In this document: piece by piece, positions 11,501 to 19,180 of the stretch
How positions within the stretch are numbered: position 1 is the first letter of the stretch
How the letters are laid out: the number at the start of each line of letters is the position of its first letter
DNA from: Maribacter algicola
GTDB lineage: Bacteria; Bacteroidota; Bacteroidia; Flavobacteriales; Flavobacteriaceae
Direction: 5' to 3'
Assembly (NCBI RefSeq): GCF_003933245.1
Contig: NZ_QUSX01000004.1
Span: 62,001-126,000 of the forward strand
DNA length: 64,000 nucleotides
Made by a program: the position numbers and the translations under genes
The notes under the pieces: generated by a model
Told to the model about the DNA's origin: nothing
What the model saw: only the letters and a program-made list of their open reading frames with translations
Database searches by the model: none

Positions 11501-12000
11501 ATGCCATCACCGTCCGAATCTTCCAGCATCCAAACCTCGTCCTTTTGAACAGCCAAGTCCTGCCAATCATGAATAGAATCATTGTTCAGATCTGGAAACC
11601 ATTGATTCTCCTTACTTTTTTCCGGAGCAAAGGTCTCTCTAAGAAAGTCTCTTCTATCCTCAACGGATTGCAAACCAATGGAGGCTGTCATCCAATCGCG
11701 ATGTCCGCGGATATCAAATTCGGAATTTTTGTTCCTATTGGACCTAGTTATATATATTCTCCCCTCGTTATCGACATCCATTGCTATAGGATCGGGTGCC
11801 AAAGAATCGGTGGCCCATAGGCTTAACTTTAGTCCATCGGCTACAATAGCGGAGACCCCCGCTCGGGCGGATTCTACTTTTTTAGCTATAGCCGTACTGT
11901 CCTCATAAATCACCACAGGTGTCTCAACGGGGTTTTTGTCTTTACAGGAAATAATCAATAATAAGAATAGTAAAAGCAGGGAGTTAATTACGAATCGCAT
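8596..12000 (-). CDS. PVC-type haem-binding lipoprotein: beta-propeller, HEAT repeats, cytochrome c
   Basis: The start is the ATG giving MRFVINSLLLLFLLLIISCK, a lipoprotein signal with lipobox LIISC; a frame extended by 17 codons would spoil the signal. The mature protein has a six-bladed-propeller dehydrogenase-like part (about 40-480), with GFGGHGMSG, GLRNTHEFVFD and PTGIAFGPDGALYLADW, and Ca-binding-like acidic loops such as DSDGDGIADV and DTNGDKILDE. A long HEAT-repeat region follows (about 490-980), then one cytochrome c domain with the haem motif CVRCH, GGEVGPPL and a late Met-rich segment SAMPPMGRM for the second haem ligand. The architecture matches PVC-type haem CxxCH proteins. Known relatives sit with sugar-degradation genes; the propeller probably oxidises a sugar-like substrate and passes electrons to the haem. 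Confidence 0.9.
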   Translation of the reverse strand: MRFVINSLLLLFLLLIISCKDKNPVETPVVIYEDSTAIAKKVESARAGVSAIVADGLKLSLWATDSLAPDPIAMDVDNEGRIYITRSNRNKNSEFDIRGHRDWMTASIGLQSVEDRRDFLRETFAPEKSKENQWFPDLNNDSIHDWQDLAVQKDEVWMLEDSDGDGIADVSTQILNDFNDEINDVAGALLVRDEDVFVGIGPDMYRLKDTNGDKILDEKTSIATGFAVHIGFGGHGMSGATQGPDGKIYWGIGDIGANITTVDGVNHKYPNQGVIVRSNPDGSNFEVFARGLRNTHEFVFDAYGNIISSDNDGDHKGESERLVHIVEGSDAGWRANWQYGKYTDPNNNGYNVWMDEKLYVPRWEGQAAYIIPPIQNFHNGPTGMLYNPGTALGKKWLDKFFLVEFVGDPSRSHIWSFDLKPKGASFELGSDESILTGVLPTGIAFGPDGALYLADWINGWGSKDFGRVWKLDVTETENDLEQQRLETQKLMTHNYKDDDTENLIKLLSYEDMRIRLKAQFELANRTFWGYRALEKAIVEEENQFAKIHAIWGIGQIASDNPKKAEPLVPLLSDSDSEIIAQVAKVLGDVRYPDASETLITLLKHENDRVKFYAAQALGRLAYEPAIEPLIQMLAVNDDQDLYLRHAAVLALSRIGKVEPMVALASHEDRSLRLAAVLVLRKLQSPEISVFLSDPDTYIVTEVARAINDDWSIEAALPDLAALLRNEKYKSEPLLRRAINAALRVGSDEALQDLIDFAKRETVSNVLRGEALSALSTWNKPSVLDRVDGRYRGEIIRDSSQLKNRLEQEIPVFLEQKNPEILIGVSKALSAVGIDSYNDKLFNIFRNSKNAEVRAAVLSALGNLDYGRMEVAMSLGMKDANEEVRTAAVGLLAQLNLPKEKLPTLVDPIFQNGSTREQQSMLNVLGDLPKDKTNAILNSLIDKASKNRLGQDIILDLMESVAATEDSVLIAKMDKLNDAGYTADSYLETLYGGNRWNGRDVFNSNPTAQCVRCHAVNGSGGEVGPPLDNIANILTREQILEALIEPSARLAPGYGTVNLTLTDGQMVSGVPLEENSKELLLRTSEAEPMRVPKGRIKKRENSVSAMPPMGRMITRRELRDLMEYLGSLKQQDKGA

Positions 12001-12321
12001 GATATTCTTTACGGATTTAGAAGTCTTAAAAATAGTAATTATCAAATTCAAACTAACGGAAAAAGTATTTGGATTTATAAATTAGCCTAGGCTAAAATTT
12101 GAAATTTAAAATTTTAAGTACCGATTATTGCCTAAATACATGAATTTTCCCTAGTATCCATGTATACAATACGCGGCACATCGATTATATTTGAAACTAC
12201 ATTTACTATAATTTAATGAACCGCTTTATGAAACCCTTATCGAGGGATTTGTTACAGCAAGTTAAATACCCCTACAATTGGAAATGTTTAAAAATCAATT
12301 TATTAATTCAATTTTAAACGT
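12001..12321. other. Divergent intergenic region, PVC-type protein / DUF1080
   Basis: About 320 bp, AT-rich. It holds a perfect 14-bp palindrome at 12082-12095, listed separately, and a plus-strand TATATTTG at 12186-12193 that could be the -7 box of the DUF1080 gene with a leader of about 120 nt. No coding frame is supported. Confidence 0.5.
12082..12095. repeat. Perfect 14-bp palindrome, candidate operator
   Basis: TTAGCCTAGGCTAA is identical to its reverse complement. It lies 82 bp before the start of the PVC-type haem protein and about 226 bp before the DUF1080 gene. It lacks a loop and a T run, so it fits a dimeric regulator site better than a terminator. Confidence 0.45.
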
Positions 12322-13251
12322 ATGAAATCAAGAGTATTACTTTTCCAAATTCTTTTTAGTTGTTTTTTCATGGTCTGCGGCCAAGAAGGCCATCCATTGG
12401 AAGGTAGGTGGAACCTGACCATCTCGCAAGAAGGTACAGATTTGCCAAGTTGGTTGGAGGTCATGCATTCTGGGAATAATACACTAATTGGTAGGTTTAC
12501 CTATGCTTTTGGGAGCGCCAGACCAGTGGCCGAGGTCAAAAAATTTGGGGACATCTTTCAGTTTGATATCCCGCCCCAATGGGAGCCTGGAGCATCCAAT
12601 ATGGAATTTCAATTTAAAATGGTGGGTGAGGGCCTGGAAGGAACCATGGTCTATACCAATGGAAAGACATATACGTGGGTAGGGGAGAAGGCCCCTGAGC
12701 TGCCTTATTACGATGATTATAAATTAGGCAAAAAAATCGACCTCTTCAATGGAAAAAACCTGGATGGTTGGGAGATAAAGGATGGCAACCAATGGAAAGT
12801 TGTGGATGGTATCTTGACCAGCGACAAATCTGGGGTGAATTTAGTTTCCAAGGAAAAATTCAAGGATTTTAAGATGCATGTGGAATTTAGATATCCTGAA
12901 GGAAGTAATAGTGGACTATATTTAAGGGGACGTTATGAGGTACAAATTGCCGATAATATTGGATTACCACCAGCATCCATTTATTTTGGAGGCGTCTACG
13001 GTCTTTTGGCCCCTAATGAAAATGCGGCAATGAAGGCTGGGGAATGGCAATCTTTTGATATCACTTTGATAGGGAGAAGGGTAACCATTGTGGCCAATGG
13101 AAAAACCGTTATTGAAGGACAAAATATCCTAGGTATGACGGGTGGCGCTTTGGATAACCATGAAGCTGAACCTGGTCCCATCTTAATTCAAGGAGACCAT
13201 GGTCCCGTTGAATTTCGGGCTATCGAATTAACACCAATCAGCCAGAAATAA
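12322..13251 (+). CDS. Exported DUF1080 (3-keto-disaccharide hydrolase-like) protein
   Basis: A 309-residue secreted protein. The signal MKSRVLLFQILFSCFFMVCGQ could be read as signal peptidase I, or as a lipoprotein with VCG. Residues 25-130 form an unassigned beta-rich domain (RWNLTISQEG, LIGRFTYAFGSARPV). The C-terminal DUF1080 domain starts near IDLFNGKNLDGWEIKDGNQW and continues with FKMHVEFRYPEGSNSGLYLR and the end GPVEFRAIELTPI. DUF1080 proteins have a concanavalin-like beta sandwich, and some are hydrolases of 3-keto-glucosides. Its divergent neighbour is the PVC-type haem protein, which supports a shared sugar pathway. Actual activity here is inferred. Confidence 0.88.
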   Translation: MKSRVLLFQILFSCFFMVCGQEGHPLEGRWNLTISQEGTDLPSWLEVMHSGNNTLIGRFTYAFGSARPVAEVKKFGDIFQFDIPPQWEPGASNMEFQFKMVGEGLEGTMVYTNGKTYTWVGEKAPELPYYDDYKLGKKIDLFNGKNLDGWEIKDGNQWKVVDGILTSDKSGVNLVSKEKFKDFKMHVEFRYPEGSNSGLYLRGRYEVQIADNIGLPPASIYFGGVYGLLAPNENAAMKAGEWQSFDITLIGRRVTIVANGKTVIEGQNILGMTGGALDNHEAEPGPILIQGDHGPVEFRAIELTPISQK

Positions 13252-13282
13252 AAGAAGGCCTCCATTTCGGAGGCCTTCTTTT
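13251..13282. terminator. Bidirectional terminator between DUF1080 and DUF2007 genes
   Basis: A 13-bp perfect stem, AAAGAAGGCCTCC with GGAGGCCTTCTTT, and loop ATTTC, with A and T runs on the two sides. It overlaps the stop codons of both convergent genes and can serve both. Confidence 0.9.
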
Positions 13283-13514
13283 ATTCGTCCCAATTCAATT
13301 GGGAAATGATTGTTAAAGCTTGCGCTTCCTCGTCCTTATGGACAAAAATTTCCGAGATATGGGGCAAGGGGGTTCCAAAACCGGCTAATCTAGCCGATTC
13401 ACTTTCGCTTTTAACAATCGGACTTATATCGTTTTCCTTTAACAATTGCTCCACACAATCGCTTTGAGTGACATTTCCACCAAATACTTTAATATAATCC
13501 GATTTCATGTTCAT
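13281..13514 (-). CDS. Small DUF2007-like protein
   Basis: A 77-residue soluble protein, MNMKSDYIKVFGGNVTQSDC and so on, with the family pattern: a beta strand (YIKVFGG), a helix carrying VEQLLKENDI, then strand SPIVKSE and an HISEIFVHKDEEAQAL end. DUF2007 domains have a ferredoxin-like fold resembling the PII signal-transduction proteins; their role is mostly unknown. Either of two ATGs (13514 or 13508) could be used. It stands alone between a convergent DUF1080 gene and the downstream M28 peptidase gene on the same strand, 59 bp away, and may be the last gene of that transcript. Confidence 0.7.
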   Translation of the reverse strand: MNMKSDYIKVFGGNVTQSDCVEQLLKENDISPIVKSESESARLAGFGTPLPHISEIFVHKDEEAQALTIISQLNWDE

Positions 13515-13572
13515 TAAGAATTTAATATATTGATATTAGACCGATTTCGTCCAAAAACGAATAAACTAGCCA

Positions 13573-15768
13573 TTATTTTAAAGTACTGATAATTTCCTTC
13601 AGGTGTTCATTAAAGTTACTTAAAGTTTCGCTAAGCGCTTTTATTTGTTCCCTCGCCTCGGACCAATTCTTCTGTTCGATTGCTTCCCGAACACCCGGAA
13701 GGGTCTTGACACCGTATCCGGTATAGAAACCAGGTGCATAAATCTGATGTTTGAACCATGGTCTTCTGGGCAATCCTTTCTTTGACAAAAGTTTGTGCTC
13801 CGCATCCATCAACATCGCATTGAGCTTGTCCTTTTTAGCCTTTGGAAGACTACTCAAATCCAGTTTATTGTATGTATCAATGGAAGCTTTAAGTTCACCA
13901 ATTACATTTTGTAAAGGGGAAAAGTCCAGATAGGGAACGGGTTCCTTTCGTTCGGGGGCTTTTATATTTTCCCTGGGATCTAATGCCAATGAAAAAGCAT
14001 TTCTGTCTATCAGTTTATTATGTTTTTCAACAGACGAACGCATTTTTGAGGTTTCTTCCATGATTTCGTCCAAATAACCAGATACCGTTTTATGCCATTG
14101 TGTAAAATCCAACGGAATAATATCCGCATTGGCAAGTCGTAACGTGATTCTTCCTGCTGTATTTGCCAAGGCTACTCCATAGGCAAACTCGGGGTCTTTA
14201 AATCTTTTGTAGTGTGGATAGGTGTCGTAAATAGTGTGGTATTCGCCTCCTTCATTTTCTCCACCAAAACCTATATTCAGTGAAGCGATACCGGCATGTT
14301 GGATGAAGGGTGTATAATCGGACCCAGAACCTAGGGCATAGAGTTCAAAGGAATCGTCTCCTCCATTGACCATATTCCTTGCAATCCTTCTTTCTTTGAC
14401 GGAAACCTTTGTTTGTGGATCTTTAACGGCTCCTGCAACTTCACTAACCATAGCTTGCAAGGAATGCGATCCCCCAACCCCTAAAAAACCTCTTCCGTTC
14501 CCATCGGTATTGATATAGGCTACTACTTTTTCCTGAAGTTCTTTTTTATGATCTTCCACCCATTCCGTAGAACCTATGAGTCCCGGTTCTTCGGCATCCC
14601 AAGCGCAATAAACCAAAGTCCTTTTCGGTTTTTGTCCTTTTTTTGCCAATTCCCCTACGGCACGCGCCTCTTCCATTAGTGCTACCATACCACTTACAGG
14701 GTCATTGGCACCATGTACCCAAGCATCATGATGATTCCCACGTACGACCCATTGATCTGGAAATTCCGTTCCCTTCATGGTGGCAATGACATTGTGTGCC
14801 GGAACCAGTTTCCAGTCAAACTTCAGTTTCAAATGTACTTTGGCCTTTCCAGGCCCGATGTGGTAGGTGATGGGCAAACCACCACGCCAAGATTCCGGGG
14901 CAACGGGCCCGTCCAGAGCTTCCAATAAAGGTTGTGCGTCTTCATAGGAAATGGGCAACACCGGAATTTTAGTGATGGTAGGGGCCTCCTCCTTCGTTAG
15001 CCTTTTGGCATCTTTGGTAGCGCCATAACCCGGGGTCAGAACATCTCCCGGATACGTGGGCATGTCCATTACGGAACCACGCTGTACTCCTGTCTTATTT
15101 TTGAAGGCACCCTTTGGATATACATCCCCACGTCCATAGCCATCATCTTGTGGGTCCGAATAAATAATGCATCCTATAGCCCCGTTTTCAGCCGCCAATT
15201 TTGGTTTTATGCCCCGCCAGCTTCCTTGATATTTGGCAATTACGATTTTGCCCTTTACGCTAATTCCCAATTTTTCAAGCTCTTCATAATCTTTGGGAAT
15301 TCCATAATTCACGAATACGAGTTCTCCTTCAACGTCACCATCCGTTGAAAACGCATTGTAACTTGGTAACAGAGCATCACCTTGGTCAGTAAACGGGTCG
15401 CCCTCTACGGGTACTGCCGTAAGTTTTGCTTTGTAAGGGGTTGGACCGGTCAACTCCAACACTCTCTCAGTGGGATAAGGAAAAAGAATATGATAGGTCT
15501 CAATTTTGGCATCATATCCCCAAGACTTGAATTGATCCTGCATCCATTTGGCATTTTCCTCACCAAATTTAGTACCTACCCAATGGGGTTCGGCGGCCAT
15601 TTTCTGCATCCAATTGTCAATATTGGAGGAATTGAGTTTTTCTTCAAAGGCTTTTTCAATTGCCTGTTGTTCGGAGGCACTTTTTTCGGAAAAACCTAGC
15701 ATTGAATTTTGGGCACTGCCAAAGGAAAAAACCAACAATAAGCACGATAGGGTAATAGTATATTTCAT
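13573..15768 (-). CDS. Exported M28 family metallopeptidase, glutamate carboxypeptidase II-like
   Basis: A 731-residue secreted zinc peptidase. The signal peptide MKYTITLSCLLLVFSFGSAQ ends at an SAQ|N site. A PA insertion domain spans about residues 130-290 (GELVFVNYG, VKGKIVIAKY, GAIGCIIYSDP). The M28 catalytic core keeps its di-zinc ligands: His in NHHDAW (346-347), Asp in GANDPVSG (356), the Glu pair in WDAEEPGL (393-394), Asp in YINTDGNGRG and the late His in GGEYHTIYDTY. A C-terminal helical transferrin-receptor-like dimerisation domain completes it. Relatives remove C-terminal glutamate or act as dipeptidases, so periplasmic peptide degradation is the likely role. Confidence 0.93.
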   Translation of the reverse strand: MKYTITLSCLLLVFSFGSAQNSMLGFSEKSASEQQAIEKAFEEKLNSSNIDNWMQKMAAEPHWVGTKFGEENAKWMQDQFKSWGYDAKIETYHILFPYPTERVLELTGPTPYKAKLTAVPVEGDPFTDQGDALLPSYNAFSTDGDVEGELVFVNYGIPKDYEELEKLGISVKGKIVIAKYQGSWRGIKPKLAAENGAIGCIIYSDPQDDGYGRGDVYPKGAFKNKTGVQRGSVMDMPTYPGDVLTPGYGATKDAKRLTKEEAPTITKIPVLPISYEDAQPLLEALDGPVAPESWRGGLPITYHIGPGKAKVHLKLKFDWKLVPAHNVIATMKGTEFPDQWVVRGNHHDAWVHGANDPVSGMVALMEEARAVGELAKKGQKPKRTLVYCAWDAEEPGLIGSTEWVEDHKKELQEKVVAYINTDGNGRGFLGVGGSHSLQAMVSEVAGAVKDPQTKVSVKERRIARNMVNGGDDSFELYALGSGSDYTPFIQHAGIASLNIGFGGENEGGEYHTIYDTYPHYKRFKDPEFAYGVALANTAGRITLRLANADIIPLDFTQWHKTVSGYLDEIMEETSKMRSSVEKHNKLIDRNAFSLALDPRENIKAPERKEPVPYLDFSPLQNVIGELKASIDTYNKLDLSSLPKAKKDKLNAMLMDAEHKLLSKKGLPRRPWFKHQIYAPGFYTGYGVKTLPGVREAIEQKNWSEAREQIKALSETLSNFNEHLKEIISTLK

Positions 15769-15848
15769 AATAGTGTTAAATAGATGTTCCTTAAAAGTTA
15801 CCTAATAATTTTAGAATTTTCAACAGGGTTACAATGAAGAAAGGAACG

Positions 15849-16946
15849 CTACTCCAGATGTATCGTTTTTCCGGACTTGGAACTGTCGAGGGAGGCCTGT
15901 AATATCTCCATGGCGATCATGTTATTTTCCAAGGTATACGGACCATATTTCTCCAATACCAAACTTCCATTGATTACGGCAGCAAATACCGAAAAAGGGT
16001 CATCATAGGGAATAGGTCTGTCCTTAAAAAAAAGAGTTTCTTCCGTGTAGCTGCTGTAGCCTGTAGAAAGCCTAATTCGCAATTGATTGGCATTATCCGA
16101 ATATAGGGCACCCGTTTCCCCGTAGAGTTCCATATCCTTTCTTCCAATGGGCCAATTCCATGAGGGTTCCAAAATAGCCATGGCTGTATCATAGGTCAGA
16201 ATAATGGTGGCATCATCGTCTACATTTGGATTGTTTTCGGATTGGAGTTGTTGGGTAACGGCCGTGACGGAATTCGGCTTTTTACCTTTCATCAACCAAG
16301 TCATTAAATTCGCCCCATAGCAACCAAAATCCATAATGGCACCTCCACCGTTTAGCTCAGGGTGCGTCAACCATTCAAAAAACTCATTGGAAACCCCAAT
16401 TTTCTTGGGACCCTTATGGCCGTCCCTAATGATAGCTTTTCTAAGCCCGCCAATTGTACCTTCCTCTAAAAGGCTTTTTGCCTTAAAATTGGTTTCATAC
16501 CAAGACGTTTCATAGTTAGTCAACAAATGAATACCATGTTTTATGGCCAAGGCTTCCATTTTTTTGGCGTCCTCCAAGCTTATGGCCAAAGGTTTTTCTA
16601 CCATTACGTGAATCCCTTTTGGGGCACAGGCTTCCACTACGGACAGATGATCTTTTATGTTGCCGAAGGCCGCAACGGCATCCGGTTTTGTGGCTTTTAG
16701 CATTTCCTCCATACTATCAAAGACGATATCCATCGAGAAGCCGTACTGCTTTGACATTCTTTGAGCCAATTCCGTATTTTGCTCGAAGATGCCCACCATG
16801 TTGATATCTGATTGATGTTCCCTACCCAAAATCCATCCAACATGTCCGTGGGTCAGTCCTGCTATACCTAGTTTTAAGGGTTTTTCCTGGGCCAAAAGAG
16901 GAAAAATTGCTAATACCGAAATAGTAATTGAAAAAAGTAATTTCAT
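15849..16946 (-). CDS. Exported Gfo/Idh/MocA family oxidoreductase
   Basis: A 365-residue NAD(P)-dependent oxidoreductase of the glucose-fructose oxidoreductase family. It begins with an unmistakable Sec-type signal, MKLLFSITISVLAIFPLLAQ, and no twin arginine. The Rossmann domain follows (LKLGIAGLTHGHVGWIL), with the conserved EKP motif in GIHVMVEKPLA, and then the C-terminal alpha/beta domain (GGGAIMDFGCYGANLMTWL). A dinucleotide enzyme in the periplasm would need to carry its cofactor tightly bound, as in Zymomonas glucose-fructose oxidoreductase. It sits 14 bp after the histidine kinase gene on the same strand. Sugar or inositol-type substrates are likely; the exact one is unknown. Confidence 0.9.
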   Translation of the reverse strand: MKLLFSITISVLAIFPLLAQEKPLKLGIAGLTHGHVGWILGREHQSDINMVGIFEQNTELAQRMSKQYGFSMDIVFDSMEEMLKATKPDAVAAFGNIKDHLSVVEACAPKGIHVMVEKPLAISLEDAKKMEALAIKHGIHLLTNYETSWYETNFKAKSLLEEGTIGGLRKAIIRDGHKGPKKIGVSNEFFEWLTHPELNGGGAIMDFGCYGANLMTWLMKGKKPNSVTAVTQQLQSENNPNVDDDATIILTYDTAMAILEPSWNWPIGRKDMELYGETGALYSDNANQLRIRLSTGYSSYTEETLFFKDRPIPYDDPFSVFAAVINGSLVLEKYGPYTLENNMIAMEILQASLDSSKSGKTIHLE

Positions 16947-16960
16947 TTTGTAGGGTCGAT

Positions 16961-18460
16961 TTAGTTTATATTTTCATCAAGAGCAGCATATTCTATTGGA
17001 ATCTTTATAAAAAATGTGGTACCCTTATTAAGTTCTGATGTTATCCAAATTTGACCTGCGTGATGATCTACTATTTTTTTGCAGCCATATAATCCAAGTC
17101 CGGTTCCCTCATAATCATTTTGTGTGGGTATCCTTTGAAATGCGCCAAAAATATTTGACCGTTGGTTTTCAGGTATTCCAATACCATTGTCCGAAATTTT
17201 GAAGACGTAATAACCATTTGATTCTTCACAATCGATATGTATAAGGGGGGTTCTATTTTCAGGGACAAACTTCAAGGAATTGTCCAAAAGGTTTTGAAAT
17301 AACAGTCTAAATTCAATATCATAACAATTAATTATTGGCAGATTTCCAATAATTATCTGTGCTTCCAAACTTTTAATTCGCTCAGAAAAATCTTCAAGGA
17401 TATTGTTTAATAAATCAATAAGAGATACATCATTTTTAAATTTCGAACCTCCTATTTTGGCATGATCTAAAATGTTGTCAACCATGTTGGACATTCTGTA
17501 GGAACTTGTTTTGAGATAGTTTAAATAAGTGGAGATAATCTTATTATTGGAATTCTTTAAAATGGACTCCAATTCAGTAGCAATGCTGTTGATATTGTTT
17601 ATGGGGGCTTTTAAATCGTGTGTAACCAAATATGTAAATTCCTCCATCTGTTTAGTCTTGAGTGCCATTTCATCGTTTAATTTTTGCATTTCCCCATTTT
17701 GTGAGGATAGATAATTTTGAATTTTTAACAATTCATCAGTTGTGGTCTTTAAATATTTATTTTTTAATTCTAGGTCCTCTGTATAAAATCTGGTTTTTTT
17801 TTCGTCATACATGTAAAACGTTAAAGATAACCAACATAGACAGGCTACGAATACTATAATTTCATCAAAGGCCAAATTAATTGTACCCAATAAAGGCCCG
17901 TAAATATTTACGTAAATGGTAGGTACAATATACATTAACAAATCAAAACCTATAATAAACTTTCTTGTCTTGGGATGATCACGGAAAACAATGAAACTAA
18001 GAAAGGTTGAAGTTGCAATCCCCAATCCTTGGTTAAAATTTCCTCCTACCAACACAATTATTATCCCAAACATTAGAGGGGGTAAGGTAGTCATGTACAA
18101 AGAAGTTAAAAAAGGTTTTCCCAATCTATACAATACCAAACCAAGCGCGAAACCCAATGTTGCTAGAAATGTAATAATTTGCGCTGTACGCGAGTAAAAA
18201 AATAAAGTAACCAAAAATACAAGGAAAGAACCTATGGTGGAAATTACCGTAATGTAGCTGAAGATATCTTTGGTTGAAGATTCCTGAGTAAAATCACTCT
18301 TTACTTTTTGGAAAAATAATTGCAATTCTAAAGGTTGTTTTTGAAGATCTAAAAGGTACAAATTATCAGTTAAATTTAGATAAATATGGCCATAAGATTG
18401 TAGGCTTTTACCTAAAATTATTCCAAAGAGATTTCCTTTATTACCCTTCCTATTTTGCAA
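16961..18460 (-). CDS. Membrane sensor histidine kinase (non-ATG start)
   Basis: About 499 residues if the TTG directly after an in-frame stop is used. The first in-frame ATG is codon 123, inside the membrane domain, so a non-ATG start is needed. Five or six hydrophobic segments lie between about 67 and 217, followed by a coiled coil (225-275). The phosphoacceptor is His281 in THDLKAPINN. The ATPase domain has the N box LLFQNLLDNSLKF, DNGIGIP and GTGLGLYGCKKIV. No receiver domain or response-regulator gene is adjacent, so its partner is elsewhere. It starts 6 bp after the pirin stop and precedes the Gfo/Idh gene. The signal sensed is unknown. Confidence 0.88.
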   Translation of the reverse strand: MQNRKGNKGNLFGIILGKSLQSYGHIYLNLTDNLYLLDLQKQPLELQLFFQKVKSDFTQESSTKDIFSYITVISTIGSFLVFLVTLFFYSRTAQIITFLATLGFALGLVLYRLGKPFLTSLYMTTLPPLMFGIIIVLVGGNFNQGLGIATSTFLSFIVFRDHPKTRKFIIGFDLLMYIVPTIYVNIYGPLLGTINLAFDEIIVFVACLCWLSLTFYMYDEKKTRFYTEDLELKNKYLKTTTDELLKIQNYLSSQNGEMQKLNDEMALKTKQMEEFTYLVTHDLKAPINNINSIATELESILKNSNNKIISTYLNYLKTSSYRMSNMVDNILDHAKIGGSKFKNDVSLIDLLNNILEDFSERIKSLEAQIIIGNLPIINCYDIEFRLLFQNLLDNSLKFVPENRTPLIHIDCEESNGYYVFKISDNGIGIPENQRSNIFGAFQRIPTQNDYEGTGLGLYGCKKIVDHHAGQIWITSELNKGTTFFIKIPIEYAALDENIN

Positions 18461-18466
18461 TCATGC

Positions 18467-19180
18467 TCAAAAATTCATAGGTACTTCCATTATCAGGAAT
18501 TTGGCATTTTTGGTAGCGTTTAACTCAAATGAATCGGTGTCCCAAATCCCGAAACCGTCCCTGGCATTCAGTGTTGTGTCCTCGATATTCAATTCTCCTT
18601 CCAAAACAAAAACATAGGCCCCGTTTTCTTCGGATTTTAAAGAGTAGGATTCCGATTGCCCTTTTTCAAAATCGCCCATATGGAACCAAGCGTTTTGATG
18701 GATCCATACGCCTTGGTCTTTTGGATTTGGAGAGAGTATCTGATAAAGCTTATTCTTCACTTTTAAATCGGATAGCGAAATTTGGTCATGTCTCGGTTCC
18801 ACGTTTTCTTTATTCGGAATAATCCAAATCTGAAGGAATTTGACCACCGAATCCATATTGTTATTAAATTCACTGTGTTCCACGCCGGTTCCTGCACTCA
18901 TTACCTGAATATCACCTTCCTTGATGACCGTGAAATTGCCCATGTTGTCCATATGCTTTAAATCGCCTTCCAGGGGTATGGAGATAATTTCCATATTGCT
19001 ATGGGGATGCTTTCCAAATCCACGTCCCGCAGCAACGTTATCGTCATTTAAGACCCTTAATGCCCCAAAATTCATTCGGTTTGGGTCGTAATAATTGGCA
19101 AAACTGAAGCTGTGAAATGAATTCAGCCAACCGTGATTCGCATGCCCCCTGCTATCCGCTTTATGTAGTATCGTTTTCAT
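18467..19180 (-). CDS. Pirin family protein (YhhW-like bicupin)
   Basis: A 237-residue cytosolic bicupin. The N-terminal cupin keeps the metal site of pirins in GFGKHPHSNMEIISIPLEG and GTGVEHSEFNNN (three His and one Glu). The N-terminus (DSRGHANHGWLNSFHSFSFA) is diagnostic of the YhhW/pirin group. The second cupin (about 150-237) lacks the metal residues, as usual. E. coli YhhW has quercetinase activity; the physiological substrate in flavobacteria is not known, and a redox-sensing role has been proposed for pirins. It is the first gene of a probable three-gene unit with the histidine kinase and the Gfo/Idh oxidoreductase. Confidence 0.92.
   Translation of the reverse strand: MKTILHKADSRGHANHGWLNSFHSFSFANYYDPNRMNFGALRVLNDDNVAAGRGFGKHPHSNMEIISIPLEGDLKHMDNMGNFTVIKEGDIQVMSAGTGVEHSEFNNNMDSVVKFLQIWIIPNKENVEPRHDQISLSDLKVKNKLYQILSPNPKDQGVWIHQNAWFHMGDFEKGQSESYSLKSEENGAYVFVLEGELNIEDTTLNARDGFGIWDTDSFELNATKNAKFLIMEVPMNF

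Noticed and set aside
8678-11908. Many plus-strand frames opposite the PVC-type haem protein
   Set aside because: The minus-strand product has complete domains over the whole length; the opposite frames have no recognisable features.
12186-12193. TATATTTG as a firm promoter for the DUF1080 gene
   Set aside because: It is a valid -7 box but 128 bp from the ATG and without a -33 box, so it is only mentioned within the intergenic entry.
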